From contig JBNGIS010016909.1 in NCBI GenBank assembly GCA_049999725.1, positions 1 through 34,707 on the forward strand: a DNA stretch of 34,707 nucleotides, read 5' to 3'. The notes under the pieces were generated by a model. It was not told the DNA's origin and ran no database searches. It saw only the letters and a list, made by a program, of their open reading frames with translations. Numbering within the stretch: the first letter of the stretch is position 1; each line of letters opens with the position of its first letter. The stretch comes from Haplomitrium mnioides. Taxonomy: Eukaryota > Marchantiophyta > Haplomitriopsida > Calobryales. The position numbers and the translations under genes were made by a program. Below are positions 12,361 through 23,819 of the stretch, piece after piece.

Positions 12361-13190
12361 GATAGATCGAATACAAAAATTGGAGACCTAAGTACATGCT
12401 CTTTGGAATCAATTGAAACAACAACAACAAGATTCGACAAAACATATCCAAGACATCGAGTCCACATACACATCCTTATAGAACTAACTTAGGCAAGTGG
12501 AACACACCTATGCAAAGGCGGCACCAAAGGCAGCAAGAGACCTTGAAAGGAAACAACTCAACAAGCTCAAGCAATTGATATATGCACAACATGAGACCAT
12601 TTGACAAGCTCTGATGAAGGCCCAAGCCTCCTAGGACATCATTGTAAAAGGACTTTCTGATTTATACAATGTCAGAGAAATGATGCAGAGCTTCCTAAAT
12701 AAGGAATGGGAGAAGCAATGAGAACTAAACTTGGTTGTCCACAGAATACCTGAACAACAAATGGAAAACATACTAGGAGTGATACAACAACAAATCATGC
12801 AACCTTGCGGCCTTGAGAAGATGAGCATCATATGCCAATGCATTAGAAAGCCCTCCAACAAAGGGCGACCAATCTTGATGAGGTTCCAGAACACAACCAA
12901 TCAGATGTGCCTTCTAAAGTACAAGAAAATGCTCAAAAACCAACCCTTTTAGATATTCAAAGACCTATCCCCATCGCAAAGGAAAGACCTTCCAATGGAA
13001 ATTGAGAAGATGAAGCAAGCTTGGGCTGAAAGGAAAGTTGCAGTGATCTGAGGTGGGAAAATGCAAATCCTCCCTCCTCCGCCTTACTAAAATCTGACCC
13101 TTTGACACCCAGCTTTAGACTCAAACCCTCAACCAGCTTCACTAGTTCTAAGCTCACCCCAAATATTAGCAATGATGCAAATATTGTGGC
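12361..13190 (+). pseudogene. LINE ORF1-like protein, broken (copy B)
   Basis: One frame read through a handful of stops gives a long coiled-coil-like region from about 12,361 to 12,710 (QKLET, NQLKQQQQDSTKHIQD, RDLERKQLNKLKQLI). An RRM-like segment follows at 12,731-12,955 (NLVVHRIPEQ to KYKKMLKN), then a block with LSPSQRKDLP and AERKVAVI. The RRM-like part aligns with copy A at 2240-2458: the NLVVHRIPEQ start matches NLLVSGLEES, IICQCI matches IICRCL, and LLKYKKMLKN matches LLQNKKLLK. No ORF2 follows; after about 13.2 kb the sequence changes to unrelated DNA. Confidence 0.65.
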
Positions 13191-13446
13191 TATAGGATTC
13201 TCAACTTGGAGGCTCAATCACATCTGGATCAAGACTATAACACATATGAGTTGGATTTAGCTCATTTTATTTTGATGCACTTAGCTTTCACTTGTTCAAG
13301 CCCTTGGGACCCTTGTGGCCCCACCTATGATTATATGTTGTTTTGATGTCCCCTCCCATGGGTGAGCGATTCTTACTTTTGCTCTCTATCACTTGCACCA
13401 CAGTGTGCAATGTACTGTTATGGCCCAAACTAATTCTATTATGTTC

Positions 13447-13450
<4 letters not shown>

Positions 13451-13496
<46 letters not shown>
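13451..13496. repeat. (CT)n microsatellite
   Basis: Forty-six bases of CT repeat immediately upstream of the copia gag remnant. It stands where the first codons of gag and the leader would be expected. Confidence 0.97.
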
Positions 13497-13498
<2 letters not shown>

Positions 13499-13515
13499 AG
13501 AGATTTCATCTTTGA

Positions 13516-15050
13516 AAATTAAAGATGAAGCTGATGTTGGTGAGACAAGATATGTGGGAAGTCATTAAGGATCAAAAGAAAGAGCAAAATATGATTCCTC
13601 AATAAAAGCCTGATTTTGGCATGAAGAGTAAAGTCATACAAATTGAGAGGGCTGAGCAAAAGACTTTATCATCAATTATACTAAACCTTGAGGATCATTT
13701 TTTGGAGTTGGTGAGAAACTATAGCAATGCTCATGAAGCTTGAGAGTTATTGGCAAGTAGTTATGAGGTAATAGAAACAATGAATCTAGTTTTCTTGAAG
13801 AAGAAATGTTTTTTTGTATAAATAAAGGAAAACTCAACAATAGCTAAACATGCAATGAGAGCCAAGTCCACGGCTGGACAACTTTGGAAAATTGGTTCAT
13901 GAATTGAGAATATGGTTTGTATCCAACTCAATGACCTTCTTGTTTAATATAGCACTTTGGTCATGACATTGGAGTTGCTTGCTCAATGAGTATCAAAGCA
14001 ACACAAAAAAAAGAAGATTGATAAGGTAGCTTTTATGGCCAAAGCAGACAAGAAATGAAATATACATGTATAGACATTCACTTGCTCTTATTACAAGAAG
14101 AAATTTGACTAACAAGAAGAAAGAATAAGATAAGAAGAAGAAATAAGTTGCCACTTCTAGTATAGCACTTGCTAAGGAAGAGTCATCTTAAGAAGAGAGC
14201 TACATAGCCTCACTTCAAGAAATGAATGACCAATATGTATGGTACATAGATTCAAGTGCATCAAGTCACATGTTATCAAGGAAAGAATGGCTCAAAGATA
14301 TCATCCAAACTAATCCTATAGCTTTCAGATTCGGCAAGAACTCCAGTATCCATGTACTTTGAACAAGGAATGTGCATCTTAACACTAAAAAATCAGGAGG
14401 TAGGTATGCTATCCACATCCTAGAGGGAGTCTTCAATGCACATAAAATTTCTAAGAATCTTGTGTCATTCACCATAACTAGCTTGTTGGTCAATTTTGAT
14501 ATATATATATAGCTATAAAGTCTTGGACAAGAATGGCAAGGTAGTTGACATTGGTATCACGGAAAAGAAGCTTTGTAGTTTAGATTGCATCTCAATATTT
14601 GAGAAACAATTGAATATAGCTAGCTATAGAGAGAGCATAAATATATAGCACCACATGTTGAGCACTTGGGAGAAGTAAGCTATTGGATGGAGGGCATCCA
14701 ATTTGTTGGAATTAGTCTACAACAATGTATGTAGATCTACAAAGACATCTACAATATCTTGCTTCAAAATATTTGGTCATATTTATAGATGAAAAATTAA
14801 GATGTCTTTTGCGTACTTCATGTACAACACAAATGAGGCCTTTCAATGCTTTCAAACAAATTTGTCTTAGATGGAGAATAAAGTTGACAAGAGAGTCAAA
14901 GTTTTGGTGACTGATGGTAGAGGGGAGTATATCTTCCAACAAATCTAAAATTTTCTTGTGAAGAGATATATGAGAGTAGAGGTGATTACTCAAGATTCTC
15001 CACATCTAAATGGTGTGGCAAAGAGGCTAATGGGAGAAATTGTTGAGAAA
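13516..15050 (+). pseudogene. Ty1/copia gag-protease-integrase remnant, 3' part missing
   Basis: Gag begins in mid-domain near 13,516 (KLKMKLMLVRQDMWEVI, the copia pattern W-K-x-x-M-x-x-x-L-x-x-x-D-x-W) and continues to about 13,990 with stops. A zinc-knuckle remnant lies near 14,085. The aspartic protease is at about 14,236 (WYIDSSASSHM); the usual Asp-Ser-Gly is Asp-Ser-Ser here. The integrase core spans about 14,720-15,050, with VKVLVTDGRGEY and HLNGVAKRLMGEIVEK, the blocks around the second Asp and the final Glu. The frame stops at 15,050, where the gypsy LTR starts. Copia reverse transcriptase and RNase H are not found anywhere in the window. No copia LTR or primer-binding site could be identified. 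Confidence 0.8.
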
Positions 15051-18000
15051 TGTCACTCCCCTATTTCAGGCCTTAACCTTTTCAGATGTTGCTTTGAAGG
15101 CAAGGGAGGACAGATTCAGGGCTTTCAAGTTCTTTTCTGAGATGGCCCCTTGCTAGTTATCACTTTGAGGCTTTAAGGATTCTCCCTTTCCTTACCAACC
15201 TTTTTATTCACCACTCACTCTCTTCTGGTTACACTCATATCATTCACTCATGCAACCCTCAGTCCACAATTACCACACCCAACTTTCCTTGTGTAATTCC
15301 TTCACTTTATTCCAAGGGTCCAACTCTTAAGACCCTACCACCTTGTATGCTATGGGGTAGAAAGGTGTTGTGACCTGCACCAATGAAAAAATGATAAAGT
15401 ACTGGACTCCCCCTCTCAGGGTTGTCACAGGACTGATACAAATTGTCCTAACTATCCTAAGATGAACTAATTCCTAAGCTATACAACAAGATCAGAAACA
15501 GAGAGCATTTACCTCCAAGATCACTTGGCTGTGTCAAGGGACTTGACTCCCCCTCCAGGGCTATCCTAGAGTTTGCCCAATTGGTCATGATGTGTCATAG
15601 TCTAAAAGGTCTTTGAACTCAAATGCAAAATATAAAACTAACTATACACAGATACACAAACATATTTACACTATGTACTGCAATAGGAAACAAAGTCTTT
15701 GAAGGCCCTCTGGACTGATCTCACCAACAGATCCTTCCCTTTTGAATCATTTCTTGCCTTCCAGCCTTTACACCAACATCCACCCACACACCCCTCTCCA
15801 GATAGTTTTTCAACTTCCCTCGCGAGAAGCCCTGACTTTACTTCCTCATGCTAGGAAGAGGATTTCTTTCACTTCCACCTCTGGAAGATAGTCTTCCCGA
15901 CTGCAAGTAGCCCACTCCACCTCGAGCCTCGACAGGTCTTACTCCGCAGTACATAGGCACTAACGCAGCCCCCCCCCCCCTCTCAGCTCCACTTGAAGAA
16001 TTACACCAGAGTGTACTCCGAACACTCTAGGTTGATGCTCTTGCACAGGGAATGCAGAGACGACTCCAGGCTCCTCACTTGGCAGCCTCTCCCGATTTCT
16101 CAACAAGCAAGAATCCCTTCTACACTCTTGTATCGATCCACCTCCGCCCCTAGTCCACTCACGGGAATAAGTTCACCTGGATCGCCTAAGCCTCTAGAGC
16201 TCATCGCCCATCGATTCTTAGTGCCCCTCCAATCCACCTCCACCCCCACTTGCCCCCAGTGCGAGTTCACTCGCTTCACGTAGCTTCTCACTGGATTCTT
16301 CTTGTTGCCTTACCTCATTGCGATTTCCTTGTCTTGAGGTCAATGTCGCGTCTTTAGATTGCTTGTGCATCAACTTGAACAAATTTGGAGGCCCTCGATA
16401 TATACCCCCCAAGCGCGCACTGATCCCTCAAGCCCTTCCCGTTGAAAGGTTGTTAATCTCGTTGGGCTCAGAATGGGAGGTTGCAATGCATGTCCCGTGA
16501 GGTCGTTATTCCCATTACAATGGAAAAGGAGGTCACGCCACGTGTCCTGTCAGTTGGTCGAGAAGCACCAAGTACAACGGTAACTCTACAAGGAGTCCGA
16601 GGAATCTTACGGGCCGAGATTTTGCAGATTCCCGTAGAACTAAGTCGGAAGGATCCCTCGGAACAGAGTTCCGAAGCGCCCCGCAGAACCTAGTCCACAA
16701 GAATCTTTGCAGATTTGCCCGAATATCCCACAGATCCACTTTGAGCGCCACGTCATCCGAGGCCGCCCCGCAAAGAGGTAGGTGGACCGTCACGCTGACT
16801 CTTTCTCTGAAGTTGACCTGCTCGTGGCCCAAGACCCGACAGGCTCCCACTTGCTCCTGCGTGTTCTTTGACTTACCCAATGCTTCCGAGGTCGCCATGT
16901 CATCCGAAGAGCGCCGTCTGACGCCGCCCCGCAAAGGGGTAGGTAGACCGTCGTGTTGACCCTCTTCCAAAGTTGACCCACTGATCTTCCGTGGATGCCA
17001 CGTCATCCAAAGCGCCTTCCCTTTTCTGAGTAAGAACTGTACCGATGTCGCCATTTCGGAATCCTCTTGTAATAAGAACAACACGCGCGCCCGAGACTCC
17101 CTTCGCTAAGTTGTCATCCTTCTCGCTATAAGAACTACAAGGAGCTTCTTGAACCAACCCCACACATCCTCCGTCGAACTTTCCAACTTCGCAGGCATAC
17201 TTTGTCAAACTTTCCCACTCGTCCTCGCTGGATCGATGATAGATCCTCTTTTCGGCACTGCCTTATCTTCCTCCGGTTGGATCCGCGCTAGATCGCCTCT
17301 TCGGTATTCCTCGGTGCTTCTCTGGTTGGATTGTTGATAGGTCACTTCTTTGGAACTGCTTGCTCTTCGTCTGGCCGATTTGTGATACATCACCCTTTCA
17401 ACACTTACTGGCTCTTCGTCTGACCGGATCCTCGATAGGTCACCCCTTCGGCACTCCTTTGTTCTCCTTTGGTCAGACTTGCGATTCATCACCCTTTCAG
17501 CACTTACTGGCTCTTCATTTGACCGGACTTGCGATTCATCACCCCTTCGGTTGTACTTGCTCCTTTGGTCGGATCGTTGATAGGTCACCTTTTCAGCTGA
17601 TCCTTCTTGCTCTCTAGTTGAGCCTCTTAACGGATCCCTATTAAGTGGGCTCTCCACGTTGGAAGACGAATCGGAACGCACTTAACCGGGATCCCCACTT
17701 AGGAAGGTGGAATCCTGCTAAGCTCTTCGGACCCCGCCACCTCTCTGTGAAGTCCCACGGGCTTCTTGGAGCCGCTACGTCACCCGCGGAATCCTGTGAA
17801 GTGCTCTGGAGACGCCACATTTCCGTGGAATCCTTCAGAGCCCTCAGAAGGCTCCACGTTTCCGCTCAAATCTACGGACTCGACGAAGAAGGGGTCGAAT
17901 CCTTGTAGAGCTTGCTTACGCTTGTGGGATCGAGGCGTTCCCTGCCCGTTGGACTCATTCGCTCTTACAAAGATTGCGCCTCCTCCTTCTTGTCTCCAAT

Positions 18001-18416
18001 CCGCGCTTCTGATGTGTGGCTTTTGTAGGCCTTGTCCGCGGTCTTTCTCTCTCCTGAGTGCCTTCAGAGTTGGACTTTGTAGATCCGCTCTTCCTCCTTC
18101 GATCGCTTCGCCTTAGGTGGGCGTTCCCTTCTCCCCCTAGGCTTCAATTCTTGCATCCCCATGAGGTCCACGGACTCTCGCTTGCATAATTTGATTTTTT
18201 AGTGGTACCCACCTTCTTGTTGGCGATCACTACCCCCTTCTCTGCTTCCACCATCATCCCGTCCTCCTCCACGGATCCATGCGCTCTACTCATACTTGCA
18301 ATTTGAAGGATTCTTGCTGCTCTTAAGGCGCTCTTGCACTCACCAAGGCGGAATTGTGTCAATGTTGCTCTTGTTGGGAAGAATTCCGTGTCAGCACCTC
18401 AATCCGATGGCTGACA
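15051..18416 (-). repeat. gypsy LTR 1 (3' LTR in element sense)
   Basis: On the plus strand it runs from TGTCACTCCC to GGCTGACA, the TG...CA ends expected of an LTR with a TGTCA/TGACA inverted terminal repeat. It aligns along its length with 23,999-27,249. It contains about 80 bases near 17,697-17,777 that LTR 2 lacks. Long ORFs inside it, such as 183 codons at 16,533-17,084 (minus) and 158 codons at 17,205-17,681 (minus), are not conserved intact in LTR 2 and have no recognisable domain. Confidence 0.92.
17230..17625. repeat. ~49-bp tandem repeats in LTR 1 (about 8 units)
   Basis: A unit of 46-50 bases centred on GATTCATCACCCTTTCGGCA repeats from about 17,230 to 17,625, with anchor positions near 17,241, 17,290, 17,339, 17,387, 17,437, 17,486, 17,536 and 17,582. 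Tandem repeats in the U3 part of LTRs often act as enhancers; that role is inferred here. Confidence 0.85.
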
Positions 18417-18419
18417 TAA

Positions 18420-18429
18420 CTCCCCCTTC
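18420..18429 (-). other. polypurine tract of gypsy element
   Basis: On the minus strand GAAGGGGGAG lies four bases before the LTR end (TTATGTCAG). It would prime plus-strand DNA synthesis. The equivalent site beside LTR 3 (about 31,980-31,990) reads AAAAGGGGAG. Confidence 0.8.
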
Positions 18430-18551
18430 GAGTGTGAAGCATCCCCTCGAACACCCTTCTTCTCCCTTACTCTGTTGGGTGCCTCTGCTGAATGATCGTT
18501 GGCTTAAACTCTTCAACTCTTGCAATACAACCCCACAAACCCCCCGCCAAC

Positions 18552-18553
<2 letters not shown>

Positions 18554-18598
<45 letters not shown>
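18554..18598. repeat. (AC)n microsatellite
   Basis: Forty-five bases of AC repeat between the end of the integrase region and the polypurine tract of the gypsy element. ORFs with poly Thr-His or Cys-Val here come only from this repeat. Confidence 0.97.
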
Positions 18599-18619
18599 CT
18601 TACCTCTGCTGGCTGGGCA

Positions 18620-19760
18620 CCTTTGATGGGGTCAGAGTTGGGCCCTCTTCCTTTTCCTCCTGATTCTCATATCTTTTCAGCTTGTCGAAGTGCACCATGT
18701 TGGTGAACTTGTGACCCTCCAATGTCTCCAGCTTTGCTGACCCATTTCAATGGAGCTTCCTCAGAACGAATGGCCCTATCCATCTTGTGTGCAATTTTCT
18801 AGGGAAATGCACAAACCTACTGTCATACAATAGGACCAAATTTCCCTCTTGGAGGTCAGTTGGTTTGAGCCCCTTATCATGTTGCTTTTTCCTGAGCTCT
18901 TGTTGATGCTCCAACCTCCATTAAGCTAACTCTTTGGTTTTTTCCAGGCCCTCCAGCTGATAGAGCCTCTCCCTTATGCTTTGATCTTCAGCCATCCTCT
19001 CATGCTCCAGCAATCTCCTGGTGGGCACCTCATACTCCACTGGCACCAGGGCATGTTGTCCAAACACCAAAAAGTAGGGGCAATGGCCTGTTGTGGTCTT
19101 GTAGGCCAAGTTGTAAGCATCAGTTGTAGTGAGCAGCTTAAGGTCCAAATCTACTTTGTTTGTTGCCACCGTCTTACTAAGGATCTTCTCCATTATCCCA
19201 TTGGCTCTCTATGTTAGGCCATTAGCCTTGGGGTGGTAAGCAGTGGTCCGCCTGTGCTTAATCAAGTATTGATTGGTCAGGTCTTGGATTACCTGATTGA
19301 TAAAAATGTGTCCACTGATTGCTGACCAGCTCCAAAGGAGGCCCGAATTTGTAGAACATCTGCTCATATGGGAAGGCTGCCACTATCTTGGCATTGTCCT
19401 TTCGAGTTGCTCTGGCCTCCACCCACTTGGTGGCATAATCCGTGGCCAACAATATGTATCTGTTGCCCTTCCGAGTGGAAGGTGCAATTGGCCCAATGAA
19501 GTGTATCCCCCACTTCTCAAAAGATGCCAAGGGAATGATGGGCACCAGAGGATGGTGCTGATTTGCTGCAAGCCTCCCCATCCTCTAGCACACATCACAT
19601 CTCTTCACCCAAAAATGCACATCCTTGTGCAAGATGGGCCACCAATATCCTACATCCAAGACCTTCTTGATGGTGGTGTCTGCTACAAAGTGGCCTCTCA
19701 CCTCCTCTCCGTGGAGCATCTACATCACCACTCTAGTCTGATCCCGCTCTAAGCAGTGTC
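18620..19760 (-). pseudogene. gypsy integrase, catalytically dead
   Basis: From high to low coordinates: zinc-binding region (LHGEEVRGHF; CDVC near 19,600), catalytic core (ILLATDYATKWVEARATRK), then a C-terminal GPY/F-like module (LHTRWIGPFVLRKLHQNG, about 18,750). The protein would insert the cDNA. All three catalytic positions are changed: Asp to His at 19,501-19,503 (GIHFIGP), Asp to Asn at 19,318-19,320 (LVSNQWTHF), and Glu to a TAG stop at 19,209-19,211 (NGLT*RANG). Comparison with the copy at 32.1-33.16 kb, which has Asp, Asp and Glu, supports this reading. Frameshifts and other stops are present. Confidence 0.9.
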
Positions 19761-19989
19761 TGATCATCCCGTCATACCCTCTCTTATGTAATATACCTTT
19801 GATCAAGAGGTATGGCCTTACCTTCCTAAGGAACACAACATCCTCCTCTCTATTGCTGCCTTTGGGGAGTTGAGGGGAACAGAGGAATTCGGTGATGATT
19901 GCGTAATCTGTGGCCCTCTCAACCTTCACTTAGAACAGGTCTTCATCAGAAAATTCGTCACCCACCTCCTTCTGATTGACAGGTCCAGC

Positions 19990-21330
19990 AATCCTAGAGA
20001 AGAATTATGCATTGCTGTGCTTCTTCTCGGGCTTGATCTTGACTTCAAAATTAAACTCCTGTAGGAGAAGCACCCACTTAGCAATCCGACCAGTGACATC
20101 TTGCTTGTTCGCTATGTACTTGAGTGCATTGTGATTCGTGTGGAAGATCATTCTGCAGCAAATAGTGCCTGAATTTCTTCAGGGCATAGATGATTCCCAG
20201 TGCTTCCTGATTCGTGGCAGAGCAATTCTTCTTTGTTGGTGCTAGTAGCCTGTTGGCAAAGTAGATAGGGTGATCACGTCCCTTTTCATCCACTTGGGAT
20301 AGCACTGCTCTGATGCAGAACCCAGATACGTCAATCATCACATGAAAGTCCTTCCCTCAACTGGGAGGGACTAACACAAGGGCGTTCGCCAGCCTGTTCT
20401 TCAATTCTCTGAAGCTCGCCAGCCTTTCAAGAGTGGCCTCAAATATGCTACCCTCCTTGGTCATTTGAGTGAGAGGCAGAGCTACTGAAGAGAACTGGTC
20501 GATTAATCTGTGGTAGTATCCAACGCACCATAGGAATCCTTGCACCTCCTTCAGACTGGTAGGAAATGCCACATTCAACCAATTGGTGATCTTCTCCTGA
20601 TCCATCTCTATCCCTCTATTGGAGATCCGGTGTCCAAGGAGTATTTCCTCCTTCACCCCGAAGAAGCATTTACTTGGGTGCAACTTCAGCCCCGTTTCTC
20701 TGCACCTTTGAAGAGTAAGCCTTACATCCCTCTCATGGTCTTCCAACTTGCCATACACCACAAAATCGTTGATGAACACTTCCAAGAATTTCTTGAGGTA
20801 GTCGTGGAAGATGTTCATCATCATCCGTTGGAAGGTATTGGGTGCATTGCACAATCCAAAGGGCATTCTCTTGAAAGCAAACACCCCCCATTCCGTGGTG
20901 AATGCTATCTTGAGTTTATCCTCCTTTCGGATCTAGATTTGGTTGTATCTTGAGTACCCATCTAGGAAGCTGTACACCTCCTACCATGCCACCAAATCCA
21001 ACACCCTATCCGTGAAAGGCAATGGATAGTGGTCCTTCTTTGTGGCATCGTTCAGCTTTTGAAAATCTTGGCATACTTGGATCTTCTTCTCCCCGTCCTA
21101 TCCAACCTTCTTGGACACCCACTCGCTGTTGAGAATAGGGTAAATGAAGTCAGCTTCTAGGAGTTTGTCTATCTCCTCCTTCACTAGCAGAGAGAATCGA
21201 GGATTCATTCGGTATTGTCTCTAGTGCACTAGGGTTACTGTGGGTTCCAGGTTGATCCGATGCTCCCCCAATTCTCTCCGGACTCCCTTCAGATCTACGT
21301 GACTCCAACCGAAAGCGTCATTGAAATTGT
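19990..21330 (-). pseudogene. gypsy reverse transcriptase-RNase H, broken
   Basis: RT blocks in order: SEWVSKKVG near 21,110, FLDGYSRYNQI near 20,960, AFTTEWGVFAFKRMPFGLCN near 20,890, the active site VFINDFVVYG near 20,770, then LHPSKCFFGV and LLGHRISNRGIEMD. The active site is normally x-x-Asp-Asp; here its first Asp is Asn (codon 20,768-20,770). The first palm Asp, in FLDGYS, is kept. RNase H starts near 20,341 (HVMIDVSGF, RAVLSQ, NQEALGIIYALKKFRHYLL), but the later Thr-Asp-His motif reads HTNHNALK, again Asp to Asn. Several Gln or Trp codons are TAG. It would copy element RNA into DNA and remove the RNA strand. Confidence 0.9.
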
Positions 21331-21639
21331 GCAGGAGATTGGTGAGGGCCCGCTCCGCTTTCCTAGGCAATTAAGAGCCTATATGGAAGGTGTGTCCTTC
21401 TCAGACCACCAGCTGCTTGTGCTGGGCATCCCACACCACCCCCATCTCATTTTGTCCCTTGTTGTCTTTTGCTAGCATTAGAGTAGCCAACCGCACTCTG
21501 CCCTCCTCTCGAAGGGCTTTTTTGGACCTCCCAGTGTCCGCTTTCCTCATCTGATGAGACACACTCCCCTAGTTATGCATCACTCTGGCCCCATACAGCC
21601 ATGGCCTTCCAATCAACACTGGGTATGGAGACGCTCTAG

Positions 21640-22010
21640 CGGGTCACATTACCAGATAATTTAGTTTGAACTCTTTCCCCCCTATGAATGTTGGTATTTA
21701 GAGAAGAGAGCCCAATGGCTTTGCTCGTGACCCATCTGCCAGCCTTATGATTCAGGCTATATGTTGGAATTCCGTAAATCGCAGTTTGTGAGCTGTTTCC
21801 TCCACCATGATGTTGACTCTTGCCCCTCCATCTATAGGCACTAAGGACAATGTGCACCCCATGATCTGTATGTTGATCTCCGGGGCCCCATTGTCTTCAC
21901 AGACCAATTGCAGATCTGTTGGAGCTCCCACCTTGGGTAGCCTTCTTCTCCTCTTAGCTCCCATCAGCAATTCGTGGAGCTGCCTTCGATACAACGGGCT
22001 ATCCTTGATG
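21640..22010 (-). pseudogene. gypsy aspartic protease, broken
   Basis: The motif VPIDGGARVNIMVEE, with Asp at about 21,830-21,832, followed by TAHKLRF, is the retropepsin active-site region that cleaves the polyprotein. The signature is Asp-Gly-Gly rather than Asp-Thr/Ser-Gly, a variant I believe occurs in some plant gypsy lineages, so it need not be damage. Upstream DLQLVCEDNGAPEINIQIMG fits the strand preceding the active site. The frame is interrupted downstream. Confidence 0.75.
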
Positions 22011-22129
22011 AGCTATCCCACTGTGGTCGTAACAGGGCAATTTTGCACATCCACTTGAGTGTTGTAGGGGCTGGGCCTTGTCTCCTCTTCCGCAGCTGCA
22101 ACCTTTGCCTTTGCCTCCTAGGTCCCTCC

Positions 22130-23819
22130 CTACTGCTTATGGACCTCTTTGAGGGTCTCTTCTGTTGCTTGCTCTTCTTCCAGAGCCTCCAAAGCCTCCA
22201 ATTGCCTCCTCACATGGTCTTGCTGCTTCGAGTAGAACCATTTCGAATTATCTCTTTGATAATCTGAATCATTGGATGATGAGGTTGCTTGAGCCACCCC
22301 TTTCTTGGCTCTTTGCTTAGACTTTTTCTGGCTCCTCTTCTTTTCTTTTGCCCCGGCTTTGGTTACTATCCGGAAACAATCCTTGGGAGTGAGAGTCTCC
22401 CCGCCCGGCAATTTGGCCTCCTCGTCCATCTCCAAGGTAATTAGATTGACAATTATAGGGGGAGGAGGATTCGCACTTGGCCCAAGGGGAGCGTTGGGTC
22501 TTCGGGTTGGGCAATATACTACCACATGCCCCTCGTTCTTGCATTGGAAGCACAAGGGAGGTGGTTGGCCAAAACCGCTTTTCCACGGCTCCGGACAGCT
22601 GGATGAAATGTGGTCGGGATGGCCACAATTCCAACAGACCATGATTGTTGTCTTGGGGGGCCGATTGGCACCCCACTGATACATCGGCCCTCCGTTCCCT
22701 CTTGTAGGTCTGCTTAGCATTGTCTGAGGTCCCCCACTGATTTGATACATTGTTTCAGAGGCCTCCTCCATGACATACTCAACCTTTTCTCTCATGCACT
22801 CGGGCGCTTCCTCCTCACGTAATGCACAACATTATTGTTGTTTGGACATTCCTGAGGGGAGTGCCTGTGCTGCTTGCATCTGACACACCAGACTCCAACT
22901 CTTCGGGTTGGCAAGGGTCTACCCTCCGGTTTGATCCCTGCCAAGAGGATGTTCATCGCCTCCATCTTGGCGCTCAATTCTTTGATCCGATCCCTCTCCC
23001 TAGCTTCCTGCTCACCTTAGGTTCGGGTTCAGCTTTCTTGTACCTCCCCTTGCTGGCCCCTTTGCAATGACTGACCTCCTTGGCTTACTTCTTCTTCTTA
23101 AGATCCTTCTTCTTCTTCTTTTTCCTAGCTGATCGGTCCTCCTTTGAGCTGTTATTGCTTGACTCATTCTCGCCTTCCGAGGAGGACTCGGAACTCTGAT
23201 CCGTTTCCTCGTCACTGTCTGAGGTGTCCGAAGAATCATCAGAATTGTACTTAGCCCGTGCCTTCCTTCGAGAACTAATGATGGTAGCCTTGACGTGGGA
23301 TCGAGCTGCATTGACGGCTTCCTCCAAAGTCTGTGGATCTGTTTGTCTCACCTAGGTCCCAATTCCCCTGGGTAGAGCTGCTAGGAACCACGTTGTGAGC
23401 ATCCCATCAGTGGCTGGCGGGTTCAGCTTCCGCGTCACCTTCTTGAAACATTGGAGGAATTTCCTCACGGACTCCTTCTTCTTCATCCTGAGCTGACCCA
23501 TCTTGATCAGCGCTTTCGTCTCTTTTCCGATCCCCCGGAATTCTGCTATGAAGGCTGCATTGAATGCATGCCAGTCCCTCTTGACATTATCGAGCAAATC
23601 CTTGTACCAAGGCTAAGCTTCTCCCTTCAAAACTACTGGCAGGATCCCAATCTTGACATGGGCTTCACCATTTGCTACTACAATATTTTCCAAGTCATCC
23701 AGCCATGCATCTGAGTCACCCTTTGGGCGTCCCTTAAAAGACTTGTATTTGAATCTTTCCCGAAGCCCAGAAGGAGGTACTGGATTGGCCATCCCTGCAT
23801 TGGCCACGGCCACTTCCAC
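22130..23819 (-). pseudogene. gypsy gag with three CCHC zinc knuckles, frameshifted
   Basis: Starts at ATG 23,817-23,819 (MEVAVANAGMANPVPP). The capsid-like region includes DAWLDDLENIV, AFNAAFIAEFRG, ESVRKFLQCFKKV and TWFLAALPRGIG, then a serine/aspartate-rich acidic stretch and a poly-lysine run near 23,100. Three CX2CX4HX4C knuckles follow: CVRCKQHRHSPQEC (22,846-22,887), CWNCGHPDHISSSC (22,595-22,636) and CFQCKNEGHVVVYC (22,511-22,552). The first lies in a different frame from the other two. Gag packages the RNA and forms the particle. Stops at about 23,612 and 23,352 look like Gln to TAG and Trp to TAG. Frameshifts lie near 23,020 and 22,795. Confidence 0.85.

Noticed and set aside
17230-17625. 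Possible CRISPR array (regular ~49-bp units)
   Set aside because: Whole units repeat with no unique spacers, within a plant LTR, and no cas genes are present.
16533-17681. Minus-strand ORFs of 183 and 158 codons inside LTR 1
   Set aside because: They lie in the LTR, are not kept intact in LTR 2, overlap shifted frames, and the second is translated tandem repeat.
18391-18706. ORFs with poly Thr-His and poly Cys-Val
   Set aside because: Products of the AC microsatellite at 18,554-18,598.
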